The position numbers were made by a program, and so were the translations under genes. From NCBI RefSeq assembly GCF_002917095.1, contig NZ_PQGA01000002.1, forward strand, positions 496,001 through 560,000: 64,000 nucleotides of DNA. The letters are read 5' to 3'. Under the pieces are notes generated by a model. The model was given only the letters and a program-made list of their open reading frames with translations. It searched no databases and was not told where the DNA came from. Source of the stretch: Paraburkholderia eburnea. Lineage in GTDB: Bacteria; Pseudomonadota; Gammaproteobacteria; Burkholderiales; Burkholderiaceae. This document shows, one piece after another, positions 49,346-59,291 of the stretch (the first letter of the stretch is position 1; every line of letters starts with the position of its first letter).

Positions 49346-49879
49346 CTAGTCGGGGCGCCCGCGCGCCATCGCCTCCAGACACGCGCGTGCGTCGCCCTGT
49401 ACCACGCGCGCCGCGCAGGCGATCATGAGATTCTTTGGCAGACCGAAATCTTCCACCAGGTAGCCGCGCTCGCAAATACGGCCATGGCCTTTTTGCGGTG
49501 CGGGCTGCGCGGGCACGCGCTCGATCAGCGTGCCCTGATCCGCCGTATAGGCCCAGATTTCCTTGCCGAGCGCTGCGGCGTAACCGATTTCGAACGCCGT
49601 GCCCGAGTCCGGCTCGCCCGGCCCGCGAAAGTCATCGACATTGGCCATGACGATATTGGCGCTGCGGATCGCGTCGATATTGGCGCGATAAATCCATGCG
49701 GCCTGACGCGGGCCGTCGAGATCGGCGGGCACCTGCGCATCGAGCGGATAGAGTCCTTCGAAACCGAATTCGGCACAGGCGGCGACGAGGCGCGCGCCGT
49801 GTTCGACAGCGTCGAGGCGGAACACGTCGAAACCCGCAAGATAAACGCGCGGGCGGCGAAGCGAAGCGGCAAGAGTCAT
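49346..49879 (-). CDS. nucleoside 2-deoxyribosyltransferase family protein
   Basis: A 177-residue protein of the NDT family (PF05014), which swaps nucleobases on 2'-deoxyribose or hydrolyses deoxynucleosides. VYLAGFDVFR opens it; IVMANVDDFRGPGEPDSGTA followed by FEIGYAAALGKEIWAY contains the Asp and the nucleophilic Glu. The ATG at 49879 has GGAGG about ten bases upstream; the longer frame toward 50149 runs into the neighbouring promoter. It converges on the S10 gene (18 bases between stops). Nucleobase salvage links it loosely to the purine genes 4 kb away. Confidence 0.82.
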   Translation of the reverse strand: MTLAASLRRPRVYLAGFDVFRLDAVEHGARLVAACAEFGFEGLYPLDAQVPADLDGPRQAAWIYRANIDAIRSANIVMANVDDFRGPGEPDSGTAFEIGYAAALGKEIWAYTADQGTLIERVPAQPAPQKGHGRICERGYLVEDFGLPKNLMIACAARVVQGDARACLEAMARGRPD

Positions 49880-50147
49880 GGCGTGCGTTCCTCCAGGCGA
49901 GTGTTTCGACGAACTTGAATACCGTGAAACCCGAATGCCGATTCTAGCCCGCCGCCGCCGGCGTCTGCAGATCGGCCTTGTCTTACGAATGGTTGACATC
50001 CCTGAAGGCAGGCCGCTACGATCATGCCGGCTTTGATGTCGATTGCATGCTGGCGGCGCGACCGGTAACATCCGCGCTTCCAGCCGAAGTATCCAGAACA
50101 CGTAGAAGAACCCACGCTCCGATTTTCGGGCATACCATGTGGAGACC

Positions 50148-51473
50148 ATGAATACATTCGCCAGCGGCCTGTCGAGCGCCGCACGACAACAACTCGAATC
50201 CCGGGCCTACGCAAAGGCCACTTTGCGCCTGTTGCCATTTCTGTTTCTCTGTTACGTCGCGGCTTACCTCGACCGCGTGAACGTGGGCTTCGCCAAGCTG
50301 CAAATGCTTAGTGATCTGCAATTCAGCGAGACCGTTTATGGCCTGGGTGCAGGCATTTTCTTCATCGGCTATTTTTTATTCGAAGTCCCAAGCAATTTGC
50401 TCATGCACAAGGTGGGCGCACGTGTGTGGATCGCGCGCATCATGCTCACATGGGCCGTGATCTCGGCGGCTTCACTGTTCGTCAGGACGCCCACGCAGTT
50501 CTATATCGTGCGCTTTTTGCTGGGCGTGGCCGAAGCCGGTTTCTTTCCCGGCATCGTGCTCTATCTCACGTACTGGTTCCCGGCCGCGCGGCGTAGCCGC
50601 ATGAACGCGCTCTTCATGATCGGCATTCCGGTCGCGGGCGTGCTGGGCGGTCCGCTGTCGGGCTGGATTCTCGCGGCCTTCGACGGCCGTGACGGCTGGG
50701 CGAGCTGGCAATGGCTGTTTCTGATCGAGGCGGTGCCGTCGTTCGTGCTCGGCGTGATTACGCTGTTCTATCTGCCCAACAGCATTCGCGCGGCCAACTG
50801 GCTCACGAATGAAGAGCGCGCCGTGCTCGAAAAGAACATCGAACTCGATCAGGCTGGAAAAGGCCATGCGTCGGTGGCTTCGGTATTCGGCAACGGCCGT
50901 GTGTGGCTGATGGCCGGTATCTACTTCTGCTGCATGATGGGCCTCTACGGCATCAGTTTTTATCTGCCGACGCTCATCAAGGCGAGCGGTGTGAAAAACG
51001 CCCTCGACGTGGGCCTGCTGACTGCGATTCCGTATGCCTGTGCCGTGTTCAGCATGTTGTTCGTCGCGAAGAGCGCGGACCGCAATGGCGAGCGCCGCTG
51101 GCACTTCGCCGTCGCGTCGTTCGCATCGGCGCTCGGGCTGTATTTCAGCACCGTGTTCGCCAGCAACGTGCCGCTCGCGATGCTTGCGCTTTCCGTGGGC
51201 GCGGCGGGCATGCTCGCGACCATGCCGGTGTTCTGGGCGTGGCCGAGCGCGATTCTCGCGGGCGGTTCGGCGGCGGCGGCGATCGGCATGATCAATTCGA
51301 TCGGCAATCTCGCGGGTTTCGTGAGCCCGTCGATCATCGGCTGGATGAAGGACGTTACGCACAGCACCAACGCTGGCATGTACTGCGTGGCGGCGGCGAT
51401 GGCGCTGGGCGCGGTGCTGGCGCTGCTGCAGCCGAAGGAAATCGTCAATGGCCAGGCGAAGCGCGGCGCTTGA
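50148..51473 (+). CDS. MFS transporter (anion:cation symporter family)
   Basis: A 441-residue twelve-helix MFS permease of the ACS (phthalate/tartrate/hexuronate) family. LLPFLFLCYVAAYLDRVNVGFAKLQM is its hallmark first helix and loop (DRxNVGFA), with FEVPSNLLMHKVGARVWIARIM and GVAEAGFFPGIVLYLTYWFP next. It likely imports an organic acid anion with protons. The ATG at 50148 has GGAGACC upstream. Substrate unknown; the neighbours do not form a catabolic operon. A strong terminator follows. Confidence 0.9.
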   Translation: MNTFASGLSSAARQQLESRAYAKATLRLLPFLFLCYVAAYLDRVNVGFAKLQMLSDLQFSETVYGLGAGIFFIGYFLFEVPSNLLMHKVGARVWIARIMLTWAVISAASLFVRTPTQFYIVRFLLGVAEAGFFPGIVLYLTYWFPAARRSRMNALFMIGIPVAGVLGGPLSGWILAAFDGRDGWASWQWLFLIEAVPSFVLGVITLFYLPNSIRAANWLTNEERAVLEKNIELDQAGKGHASVASVFGNGRVWLMAGIYFCCMMGLYGISFYLPTLIKASGVKNALDVGLLTAIPYACAVFSMLFVAKSADRNGERRWHFAVASFASALGLYFSTVFASNVPLAMLALSVGAAGMLATMPVFWAWPSAILAGGSAAAAIGMINSIGNLAGFVSPSIIGWMKDVTHSTNAGMYCVAAAMALGAVLALLQPKEIVNGQAKRGA

Positions 51474-51512
51474 TTGTGCTTGATCGCGGCTGATGCGCTC
51501 ATGCAGCGACCG

Positions 51513-51544
51513 AAAAGCAGCGGATGCGTCCGCTGCTTTTTTTT
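51513..51544 (+). terminator. rho-independent terminator after the MFS gene
   Basis: A perfect 12-bp stem AAAAGCAGCGGA / TCCGCTGCTTTT with a TGCG loop, followed by more T (T8 in all). Confidence 0.92.
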
Positions 51545-51641
51545 CGCCGCGATTTTCGCCTGGCAGGCGCGCACACGCTAACATCGTGGTTCACCCGCAC
51601 GGCGGGGTTCATGGCTGCTACATCGAAATGGAACAGCGAAC

Positions 51642-52559
51642 ATGAGGGAGCGAGACCGAAAATGTGCGGCGCGAGCGCTGACCTTGAGTCTGTGCATGCT
51701 GCTGGCTTTATCAGACGCGGTGCGCGCGCAGGTCGCGCAGCCTGCGCTTGAGAAGATCCAGGCCGCCAATCGCATTGCCGTCGGCTATCGCGAGGCCTCC
51801 TTGCCCTTTTCGTACCGGGATGCGAACGGCCACGTGATCGGCTTTTCGCAGGACATCTGCAATCGCATCATCGCGGCCGTGAAGGCCAGAACGCAGCGCC
51901 CGAATCTGGAGGTGCGCTTCATACCCGTCACGTCGCAGAACCATATTCCGCTCGTGCAAAACGGCACCGTCGATCTGGAATGCGGAGTCACGACGCATCT
52001 GCGCGCGCGCCAGAGTCAGGTGACGTTTTCAAATACCTTCTTCGTGGCGGGCACGCGCCTGCTCACGCGCAAGGACTCCGGCATTCACGATTTCAAGGAC
52101 CTCATGGGCAAGAGCGTGCTCACCAATCAGGGCACCCACTCCGAGCACATACTGCGCACCATGAATTTGCAGAAGCAGATGGATATGCGCGTGATCAGCG
52201 TGAAGGACTATATCGAAGGGCGCGAGGCGCTCGAATCGGGCCGCGCCGTCGCCTACATGATGGACGATGTGCTGCTGGCGGGCGTGCGGTCGTTGACGAC
52301 GCATCCATCGGACTGGGTGATCGTCGGCACGTCGCAATCTTCGGAGGCCTACGCATTCATGATGCGCAACGGCGATCCCGCTTTCCAGCAGCTCGTGAAC
52401 GATACGATGAGCGCGCTCATGAAGAGCGGCGAGATGGCCGTGCTCTACCACAAGTGGTTCGAGCAGCCGGTACCGCCGCACGGCGTAACGATCGATTTCC
52501 CCATGACCGCGCAATTGCGGGCGCTTTATGCGGCGCCCGACGATCAGGCGCTCGATTGA
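51642..52559 (+). CDS. amino-acid ABC transporter substrate-binding protein (GltI-like), orphan
   Basis: A 305-residue SBP_bac_3 protein resembling glutamate/aspartate binding proteins. Signal peptide: MRERDRKCAARALTLSLCML onward to VRAQ. Mature motifs: RIAVGYREASLPFSYRD, VIGFSQDICNRIIAAV, VDLECGVTTHLRAR and FSNTFFVAGTRLL. No permease or ATPase gene adjoins, so it would have to share one. Ribosome site before 51642 is weak. The flavoprotein gene 130 bases downstream is unrelated. Confidence 0.87.
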   Translation: MRERDRKCAARALTLSLCMLLALSDAVRAQVAQPALEKIQAANRIAVGYREASLPFSYRDANGHVIGFSQDICNRIIAAVKARTQRPNLEVRFIPVTSQNHIPLVQNGTVDLECGVTTHLRARQSQVTFSNTFFVAGTRLLTRKDSGIHDFKDLMGKSVLTNQGTHSEHILRTMNLQKQMDMRVISVKDYIEGREALESGRAVAYMMDDVLLAGVRSLTTHPSDWVIVGTSQSSEAYAFMMRNGDPAFQQLVNDTMSALMKSGEMAVLYHKWFEQPVPPHGVTIDFPMTAQLRALYAAPDDQALD

Positions 52560-52689
52560 AGGTCCGACGAGGTTTGACGTATAAGCGCGGGCTTTTTTGG
52601 GGCTGGCCGCGCAGACATGAGATGATCTCGGTCCTGAACGAAGCGCGCCCGCTGGTGGCAGCGCAGCAATTGACCGATTGGGAGCGGAC

Positions 52690-53943
52690 ATGCAGGAACA
52701 AGGCAGCACCGTAGTGGGTACGGTAGTCATCGTCGGAGCAGGGCACGCGGGCGGCAACGCGGCGGCCATGCTGCGCCAGTATGGATTCGAAGGGCGCGTC
52801 GTGCTGGTGGGCGAAGAGCCGGTGCCGCCGTATCATCGGCCGCCGCTGAGCAAGACCTATCTCAAGGGCGAATCGGACGTCGAGCGGCTCTGGCTCAAGC
52901 CGCGCCAGTTCTACGAGGACCAGCGCATCGAGCTGAAACTCGGCGTGGCCGCGCAGTCGCTCGACCGCGCGAATCATACGCTCACGCTCGCCGACGGCAC
53001 CACGCTGCACTACGACAAGCTGATTCTCGCGAACGGCTCCACGCCGCGCGCCCTGACGGTGCCGGGCCACGATCTGGCCGGCGTGGTGGCGCTGCGCTCG
53101 CTGGCGGACGCCGATGTGCTGCGTGAGCGCGTCAAGCCCGGCGAAAAGCTCGTGGTGATCGGCGCGGGTTATATCGGCCTGGAAGCCGCTGCAGCGGCGC
53201 GCCAACTTGGCCACGACGTCACGGTGCTCGAAGCCGCGCCGCGCGTGCTGGGCCGCGTGACCGGCGAAACCGTCTCGTCCTTCTATGAAAACGAACATCG
53301 CGCGCAAGGCGTCGATCTGCGCCTGAACGCGAAGATCGAGGCGCTCGTGGGCGAGAACGGCAAGCTCACCGGCGTGCGACTGGCCGGCGGCGAGGTCGTG
53401 CCCGCCACGCTGGCGCTGATTGGCATCGGCATCCTGCCGAACGTCGCGCTGGCCGAAGGGGCGGGCATCGTCTGCGCTAACGGCGTGCAGGTGGACGACG
53501 ACGCGCGCACGTCCGACCCGGATGTGTTCGCGATCGGCGACTGCGCGAGCCGTCCGCTTTCGCATTACGGGCGCACGGGCCGTCTGGAAAGCGTGCACAA
53601 CGCGGTGGAGCAGGCGAAGCTGGCGGCCTCGGCCATCGTCGGCAAGGCGCGTCCGGCGTGCGATGCACCGTGGTTCTGGTCCGATCAGTACGATCTCAAG
53701 CTGCAGACCGTGGGCCTGCACGAAGGCTACGACGAGACCGTCGTGCGCGGCGATCCGGCGGCGCGCCGTTTCGCTGTCTACTATCTGAAGAGCGGCGCGC
53801 TGCTGGCGGTCGACGCCGTGGCATCGATGCCCGACTTCCTGTGCGGCAAGAAACTCGTGGGTTCGGGCAAGACGCTCGACGTGGCTGCCTTGCGCGATCC
53901 GGCCACGGATATCGGCAAGTTCGCGGCGGCCACGCTGGCCTGA
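52690..53943 (+). CDS. ferredoxin reductase-like FAD/NAD(P) oxidoreductase
   Basis: A 417-residue two-dinucleotide-fold flavoprotein. FAD site VVIVGAGHAGGNAAAMLRQYG, PPYHRPPLSKTYLKGE flavin loop, NAD site LVVIGAGYIGLEAAAAARQLG, and DVFAIGDCAS closing the FAD site. The C-terminal region (WFWSDQYDLKLQTVG) is that of reductase_C domain proteins that feed oxygenases or rubredoxins. GGGAG is five bases before the ATG at 52690. No ferredoxin or oxygenase gene adjoins, so the partner is unknown. Confidence 0.9.
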   Translation: MQEQGSTVVGTVVIVGAGHAGGNAAAMLRQYGFEGRVVLVGEEPVPPYHRPPLSKTYLKGESDVERLWLKPRQFYEDQRIELKLGVAAQSLDRANHTLTLADGTTLHYDKLILANGSTPRALTVPGHDLAGVVALRSLADADVLRERVKPGEKLVVIGAGYIGLEAAAAARQLGHDVTVLEAAPRVLGRVTGETVSSFYENEHRAQGVDLRLNAKIEALVGENGKLTGVRLAGGEVVPATLALIGIGILPNVALAEGAGIVCANGVQVDDDARTSDPDVFAIGDCASRPLSHYGRTGRLESVHNAVEQAKLAASAIVGKARPACDAPWFWSDQYDLKLQTVGLHEGYDETVVRGDPAARRFAVYYLKSGALLAVDAVASMPDFLCGKKLVGSGKTLDVAALRDPATDIGKFAAATLA

Positions 53944-54127
53944 AACGCCATGGCACACGCGGGCATGTTCGGACTCAGGCGAATCGCATGAAAGCTTGAT
54001 CTGCGTGCCGGGGCGCCTGGGCGGCGTTGCACTATCATCGCGCACGCGGTGCGCTGGCGGATATCGCCCGGCGCACCGCCCCGAACCGGCGGCGCATCTC
54101 GTGCCGCCTGCACGCGAGATCCCGACG

Positions 54128-55387
54128 ATGAACACGCCCGAGCGCCCCGAATCCTCGCAACCGCCCGCTGAAGTACCGCAAGTTTCCGATCGGCAACGCG
54201 GTCAAATCTCGGCCACTTTCGTGGCCGATTCAGCGCGCGATGACACGCCGCTGTTCGCCGGACCCGAGGGCATCCGCTTCGACTTCAACTATGGATGCCG
54301 CGTGCAGGTGCCGGTGGCGGGCTGGCGCGTGCGCATGTTCGATCTCGATACACACAATCTCGTTTTCGACGCGACGCTCGCGCCGGGCGAGATCGCGGCT
54401 AGCCGCCGCAAGTATTTCGTGCGCTTTCTGCTGGAAGTATTCGATGGCGAACGCCGGGTGTTTTCGCATGCGTTCGACGTGCAGGGCCGACGTGTCTGGA
54501 TGACGCTCGGTTCCGGGGCGCTTGGCGATGCCATTGCCTGGGTTCCGGCGATTGAGGCGTTCCGGCAGCGTTACGGCGGTGAAGTGAGCGTCGAGATGAA
54601 GCCCTGGCTGCATGCGCTGTTCCAGGAAGGCTATCCGGCGTTGCGTTTCGTATCGGAATCGCCGCAGCGGGATCACGAACATGGCGAGCCGATTTACGCG
54701 ACCTACCGCATAGGCTGCTATTCCCCTTACGCCGATCGCGACCATCAGCCGACCGATCCGCGGGTGAGCAGCCTCCAGGATTTTGCCTCCTACATGCTCG
54801 GCGTCCCGGCTGTGGAGCGGCGCACGAACATCGTTGTTGCCGATCGTGCGCGCAGAGTGCCCGAACCTTACGTCTGTATCGCGACGCAGGCCTCGGCGCA
54901 GTGCAAATACTGGAACCATCCGGACGGCTGGCGCACGCTCGTTGCGCATCTGAAGTCGCGTGGCTACCGCGTGCTGTGCATCGACCGGGATCGCGAATAT
55001 GGCCTGCCGGGCGCGCTGAATACGATGCCCGAAGGCGCGGAAGACTTCACCGGCGAGCGGCCCTTGCAGGAGCGCGCAAGCCTGCTGATGCACGCGGACT
55101 TCTTCGTCGGACTGGGTAGCGGGCTGTCATGGCTCGCGTGGGCCGTGGGCGTGCCCGTGGTGCTGATCAGCGGCTTTTCGCACCCGAACGCCGAATTTCG
55201 CACGCCTTGGCGCGTCATTAATTTCCATGCCTGCAATAGCTGCTACAACGATTTCTCGTTCGAATTCGGCGGCGATTTCAGCTGGTGTCCGCGTCACGCG
55301 AACGATGCGCTGCGTTACCAGTGCACCACGGCGATCACGCCGGGCCATGTGATTCGCGTGGTGGATGACCTGATCGCTTCGCATTGA
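54128..55387 (+). CDS. autotransporter O-heptosyltransferase (TibC/BAHT type), orphan
   Basis: A 419-residue enzyme of the bacterial autotransporter heptosyltransferase family, which attaches ADP-heptose sugar to serines of self-associating autotransporters in the cytoplasm before export. The N-terminal beta-rich part carries RFDFNYGCRVQVPV; LGSGALGDAIAWVPAIEAFR starts the GT-B core; QASAQCKYWNHPDGWRTLV and GLGSGLSWLAWAVGVPVVLISG form the donor site. Four cysteines at 369, 372, 387 and 399 (CxxC-x14-C-x11-C) form the iron-finger expected for TibC-like enzymes. The ATG at 54128 has GAGAT upstream. No autotransporter gene is in the window. Confidence 0.85.
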   Translation: MNTPERPESSQPPAEVPQVSDRQRGQISATFVADSARDDTPLFAGPEGIRFDFNYGCRVQVPVAGWRVRMFDLDTHNLVFDATLAPGEIAASRRKYFVRFLLEVFDGERRVFSHAFDVQGRRVWMTLGSGALGDAIAWVPAIEAFRQRYGGEVSVEMKPWLHALFQEGYPALRFVSESPQRDHEHGEPIYATYRIGCYSPYADRDHQPTDPRVSSLQDFASYMLGVPAVERRTNIVVADRARRVPEPYVCIATQASAQCKYWNHPDGWRTLVAHLKSRGYRVLCIDRDREYGLPGALNTMPEGAEDFTGERPLQERASLLMHADFFVGLGSGLSWLAWAVGVPVVLISGFSHPNAEFRTPWRVINFHACNSCYNDFSFEFGGDFSWCPRHANDALRYQCTTAITPGHVIRVVDDLIASH

Positions 55388-55670
55388 GGCCTCACTGATG
55401 CGGTGTGCGCTAACGCCCCTGCCGGCGGCGCGCCTGCATTTCTTCGATCCTGCCGGGGGGATGCGTCTCGGCTAAGCCGGCGATGTCGTAACATGTTGCC
55501 TTGGGCCGGCGCAGTGCCGGTCCGTGCCGTGTTTCGCTTTGGAAAGCGGGCGCGGCGCATGATGTTTCTTATCGGCAACAGACACGACCAGGCGACATGG
55601 CCGCATCCCTCATGCTTCGAATCCGCGCGCGCGTCGCGCATTTCCCGGTATTGGCCCTTGGGAGCCGCAT

Positions 55671-58600
55671 TTGAGCGCGCGCGAACTGCCCACCGGGCTG
55701 ATGCTCGTCCACGGCAACGAGCCTGAGCGCCTGCGCGACCTGATCGTCAACTGGATCAGCCAGCATCCGATCGCGCCGCTCGAAAAGGAAATGCTGCTGG
55801 TGCAGAGTAACGGCATCGCACAGTGGCTCAAGCTGGCGTTCGCGGCCGATCCGCAGGATGGCGGCTGCGGCATTGCGGCGGCGCTCGAAATGTCGCTGCC
55901 TTCGCGTTTTCTCTGGGCCGTCTATCGTGCGGTGCTCGGCGAGAAGGCCGTGCCGGCCGTCTCGCCGTTCGACAAGTCGCGCCTCGTCTGGCGCCTGATG
56001 CGGATGCTGCCCGCACTGCTGGACGAACCGGGCTATGGGCCGCTCAAGCGCTTCATGGCGCACGACGAAGAGCAGCGCAAGTGCTTCCAGCTGGCCCAGC
56101 GCGTCGCCGATCTGTTCGACCAGTACCAGGTCTATCGCGCCGACTGGCTCGCCGCCTGGGCCGCGCACGACGATGTGGTGATCGATGCACGCAATAACCG
56201 CATTGCGCTTGCCGACGACGCACGCTGGCAAGCCGCGCTCTGGCGCGCGCTGTTGGCGGACGTGAGCGAGCGCGCGCCGGAAGGGCTGGAAGGGACCGAT
56301 GGCAGCGCCTTCGCGCAGACGGGCCGCGCCGCCGTGCACGATCGGTTCATGCAGCGCGCTCAAAGCTGGCAGGAAGGCGACGCGCGCCCGCAGGGGCTGC
56401 CGCGCCGTCTCGTGGTGTTCGGCATTTCGAGCCTGCCGCGTCAGTCGCTCGAAGTGCTCGCGGCGCTCGCGCGCTGGAGCCAGGTGCTGCTGTGCGTGCA
56501 TAACCCCTGCATGTATTACTGGGCCGATATCGTCGCCGACCAGGACTTGCTGCGCGCGCGTCACGCCCGCCAGCGCCGCCGCGCGGGCGCGCCCGCCGTG
56601 CTCGACGATTCGCAACTGCATCTGCACGCGCAGCCCTTGCTGGCGGCATGGGGCAAGCAGGGCCGCGACTTCATCGGCCTGCTCGACGAATACGACAGCG
56701 ACGAAGCGCGCGAGACCTATACGCCGCATTTCACGCGCATCGGCCAGCGTATCGATCTGTTCGATGGCGGCGAGGCGCATACGCTGCTGCAACAGTTGCA
56801 GGACGATATACGCGATCTGCGGCCCTTGCCCGAGACGCGCAAGCATTGGCCCGCGGTCGATCCGCAGGTGGACGATTCGATCCGTTTTCACGTCGCGCAC
56901 AGCGCGCAGCGCGAAGTGGAAATTCTCCATGACCGCCTGCTCGCGGCATTCGCGGCTGACCCCGCCTTGCGCCCGCGCGACGTGATCGTGATGGTGCCCG
57001 ACATCGAGGTCTATACGCCGCATATTCAGGCTGTATTCGGTCTCGTCGATGGCGACGATCCGCGCTATATCCCGTTCAGCATTGCGGACCGCGAGCAGCG
57101 CGCGTTCGATCCGCTGATCGGTGCGCTGGAGATGCTGCTATCGCTGCCGCACGCGCGCGTGACGGTCAGCGACGTGCTCGATCTGCTTGAGGTGCCGGCC
57201 GTGCGCTCGCGCTTCGGCATCGATGCCGAAGATGTGCCGACCCTGCGCAACTGGATCGACGGCGCGAATATTCGCTGGGGTCTGCATGCGCAGCAGCGCG
57301 CAAGCCTGGGGCTGCCGCAAGGCGAGGAAGACAGCGCGCCCAATAGCTGGATGTTCGGACTGCGACGCATGTTGCTCGGCTACGCGACGGGCGAGCGCGC
57401 GCTCGCGTGGCGCGGCATCGAGCCGTATGCCGAAATCGGCGGACTCGACGCTGCCTTGCTCGGGCCGCTCACGCGTCTGATCGATGCGCTCGATAACGCC
57501 TGGCGCACGCTGAGCGAAGCGGCCACCGTCGATGAATGGTGCGTGCGCCTGCGCGCGCTCAAGGCCACGTTCTTTGCCGCCGATGAAAGCGAGGATGCCT
57601 ATACGCTGGAGCGTCTAGACAACGCGTTGCAGACCTGGCGCGATGCCTGCGACGAGGCCGCGCTCACACAAACGCTGCCGCTTGCGATCGTCGCGGAAAA
57701 CTGGCTCGGCCAGCTCGACGGCGGCGGCCTCGCGCAGCGCTTTTTTGCGGGCGCTGTGACGTTTGCGACGCTCATGCCGATGCGGGCGATTCCGTTTCGC
57801 TACGTCTGCCTGCTCGGCATGAACGATGGCGACTATCCGCGCAGCCGCACGCCGCTCGACTTCGACCTGATGCGCCGCGACTATCGTCCCGGCGACCGTT
57901 CGCGCCGCGAGGACGACCGCTATCTGTTCCTCGAAGCGCTGCTGTCCGCGCGCGATCATCTGCATATTTCGTGGGTGGGCCGCAGCGTGACCGACAACAC
58001 GCCGCGTCCGCCTTCGGTGCTCGTCGGGCAGTTGCGCGACCATCTGAAGTCGGGTTGGCGGCTCGAAGGCGAAGAGGCCGACAAGCCGGGCAAACTCGTT
58101 GACGCCTTGACGATCGAACATCGCCTGCAACCGTTCAGCGCCGATTACTTTCCGGCCGATCCGCATGATGCGCCGCTCTACACGTTTGCGCACGAATGGA
58201 GTCGCCCCGCGCCGCTCGCGAGCGCAACGCGGAGCGATGGACCTTTGTCCCCGCAGGAGCGTGAGGAACCGCTCTCGATTCGCGAACTGGGCGAGTTTCT
58301 GCGCGATCCCGTGCGCGGATTTTTCCGGCAGCGCCTGCGCGTGGGCCTCGAAATGCGGGACGAAGCCAGCGAGAACCATGAGCCTTTTGAAGTGGATGCC
58401 TTGCAGGCGTGGCAATTGCAGGACGAACTGATTCGCGCGCAGTTGCGCGCGATGGAGCGCGGCGAGGACGACCTCGACGCCGTTGCGCGCGCGCAGCTCG
58501 AACGCATGCATCGCAGCGGCGACCTTGCGGCGGGCGGCTTCGGCGAAGTCATCGGAGAAGAGCTGCTCGAACCGATGGAAGAACTGTTCGGCGAATATCG

Positions 58601-59291
58601 CAAGGCGCTTGCGCGCTGGCCGACGCCGCTCGCGCATCAATACGAAATTCGTCTCGATGCTCAACGTGACGGCCGCGTGCTCGAACTTCGGGACTGGATC
58701 GACGACGTGCGGGCAGGCGAGGGCGGTGCGCTCGGGCGCGTGATGCTCGATGCAGGCACGCTCATCAAGGACAACAAGTATCGTGGCGACCGGCTCGTGG
58801 CGTACTGGGTGGCGCACGTCGCCGCGCAACTGGCGGCGGGCGAAGTGACGACGGTGATCGTCAGCAAGGTGGGCGTGGCGGAATTCGCGCCGGTGGCGCC
58901 TGATGTCGCGCGTGCGTGGCTGCTCGATCTGCTGGCGGCGTGGGACGAAGGTTCGCGCCGACCCTTGCCGCTGGCCGTCAAAACCGCTTTTGCGTGGCTG
59001 CGCAAGCTGCCCGTGGATTTTGCGGCGGGTGCTGGTGAAATTCCAGCCGAGGCCTGGGACGCAGCGCGTACGGCGTTCGAAGGCGCGGCGCGCCTGGCGG
59101 GTGAACGCGACACGAATCCTTATCTGCGCCGGGCATTCCCGGATTTCGACGCACTTATTGCGGGCGACGAATTCGTTGCGCTCGCAACTTCGCTGCTGAT
59201 GCCGGTGCAGCGTGCGCCGCTTTCGTCGTCGAAGAATAAACGCACGGCCAACGCCGCCGGTGCAACTGATTCCGCTGGAGAAACCGCATGA
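55671..59291 (+). CDS. recC: RecC: exodeoxyribonuclease V gamma subunit
   Basis: A 1206-residue RecC, slightly longer than the E. coli protein. It forms the RecBCD complex that degrades and resects broken DNA ends, splits the strands and reads chi. LMLVHGNEPERLRDLIVNWI and MLLVQSNGIAQWLKLAF match the RecC start, then LPSRFLWAVYRAVL and the PFDKSRLVWRLMRMLP segment. The helicase-like core is inactive, as normal for RecC. Start is TTG at 55671 with GGGAG about eight bases upstream. The stop overlaps recB (ATGA). Confidence 0.93.
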   Translation: MSARELPTGLMLVHGNEPERLRDLIVNWISQHPIAPLEKEMLLVQSNGIAQWLKLAFAADPQDGGCGIAAALEMSLPSRFLWAVYRAVLGEKAVPAVSPFDKSRLVWRLMRMLPALLDEPGYGPLKRFMAHDEEQRKCFQLAQRVADLFDQYQVYRADWLAAWAAHDDVVIDARNNRIALADDARWQAALWRALLADVSERAPEGLEGTDGSAFAQTGRAAVHDRFMQRAQSWQEGDARPQGLPRRLVVFGISSLPRQSLEVLAALARWSQVLLCVHNPCMYYWADIVADQDLLRARHARQRRRAGAPAVLDDSQLHLHAQPLLAAWGKQGRDFIGLLDEYDSDEARETYTPHFTRIGQRIDLFDGGEAHTLLQQLQDDIRDLRPLPETRKHWPAVDPQVDDSIRFHVAHSAQREVEILHDRLLAAFAADPALRPRDVIVMVPDIEVYTPHIQAVFGLVDGDDPRYIPFSIADREQRAFDPLIGALEMLLSLPHARVTVSDVLDLLEVPAVRSRFGIDAEDVPTLRNWIDGANIRWGLHAQQRASLGLPQGEEDSAPNSWMFGLRRMLLGYATGERALAWRGIEPYAEIGGLDAALLGPLTRLIDALDNAWRTLSEAATVDEWCVRLRALKATFFAADESEDAYTLERLDNALQTWRDACDEAALTQTLPLAIVAENWLGQLDGGGLAQRFFAGAVTFATLMPMRAIPFRYVCLLGMNDGDYPRSRTPLDFDLMRRDYRPGDRSRREDDRYLFLEALLSARDHLHISWVGRSVTDNTPRPPSVLVGQLRDHLKSGWRLEGEEADKPGKLVDALTIEHRLQPFSADYFPADPHDAPLYTFAHEWSRPAPLASATRSDGPLSPQEREEPLSIRELGEFLRDPVRGFFRQRLRVGLEMRDEASENHEPFEVDALQAWQLQDELIRAQLRAMERGEDDLDAVARAQLERMHRSGDLAAGGFGEVIGEELLEPMEELFGEYRKALARWPTPLAHQYEIRLDAQRDGRVLELRDWIDDVRAGEGGALGRVMLDAGTLIKDNKYRGDRLVAYWVAHVAAQLAAGEVTTVIVSKVGVAEFAPVAPDVARAWLLDLLAAWDEGSRRPLPLAVKTAFAWLRKLPVDFAAGAGEIPAEAWDAARTAFEGAARLAGERDTNPYLRRAFPDFDALIAGDEFVALATSLLMPVQRAPLSSSKNKRTANAAGATDSAGETA

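Noticed and set aside
55569-57023. 484-codon minus-strand frame opposite recC
   Set aside because: Shadow frame; recC on the plus strand has clear family motifs throughout.
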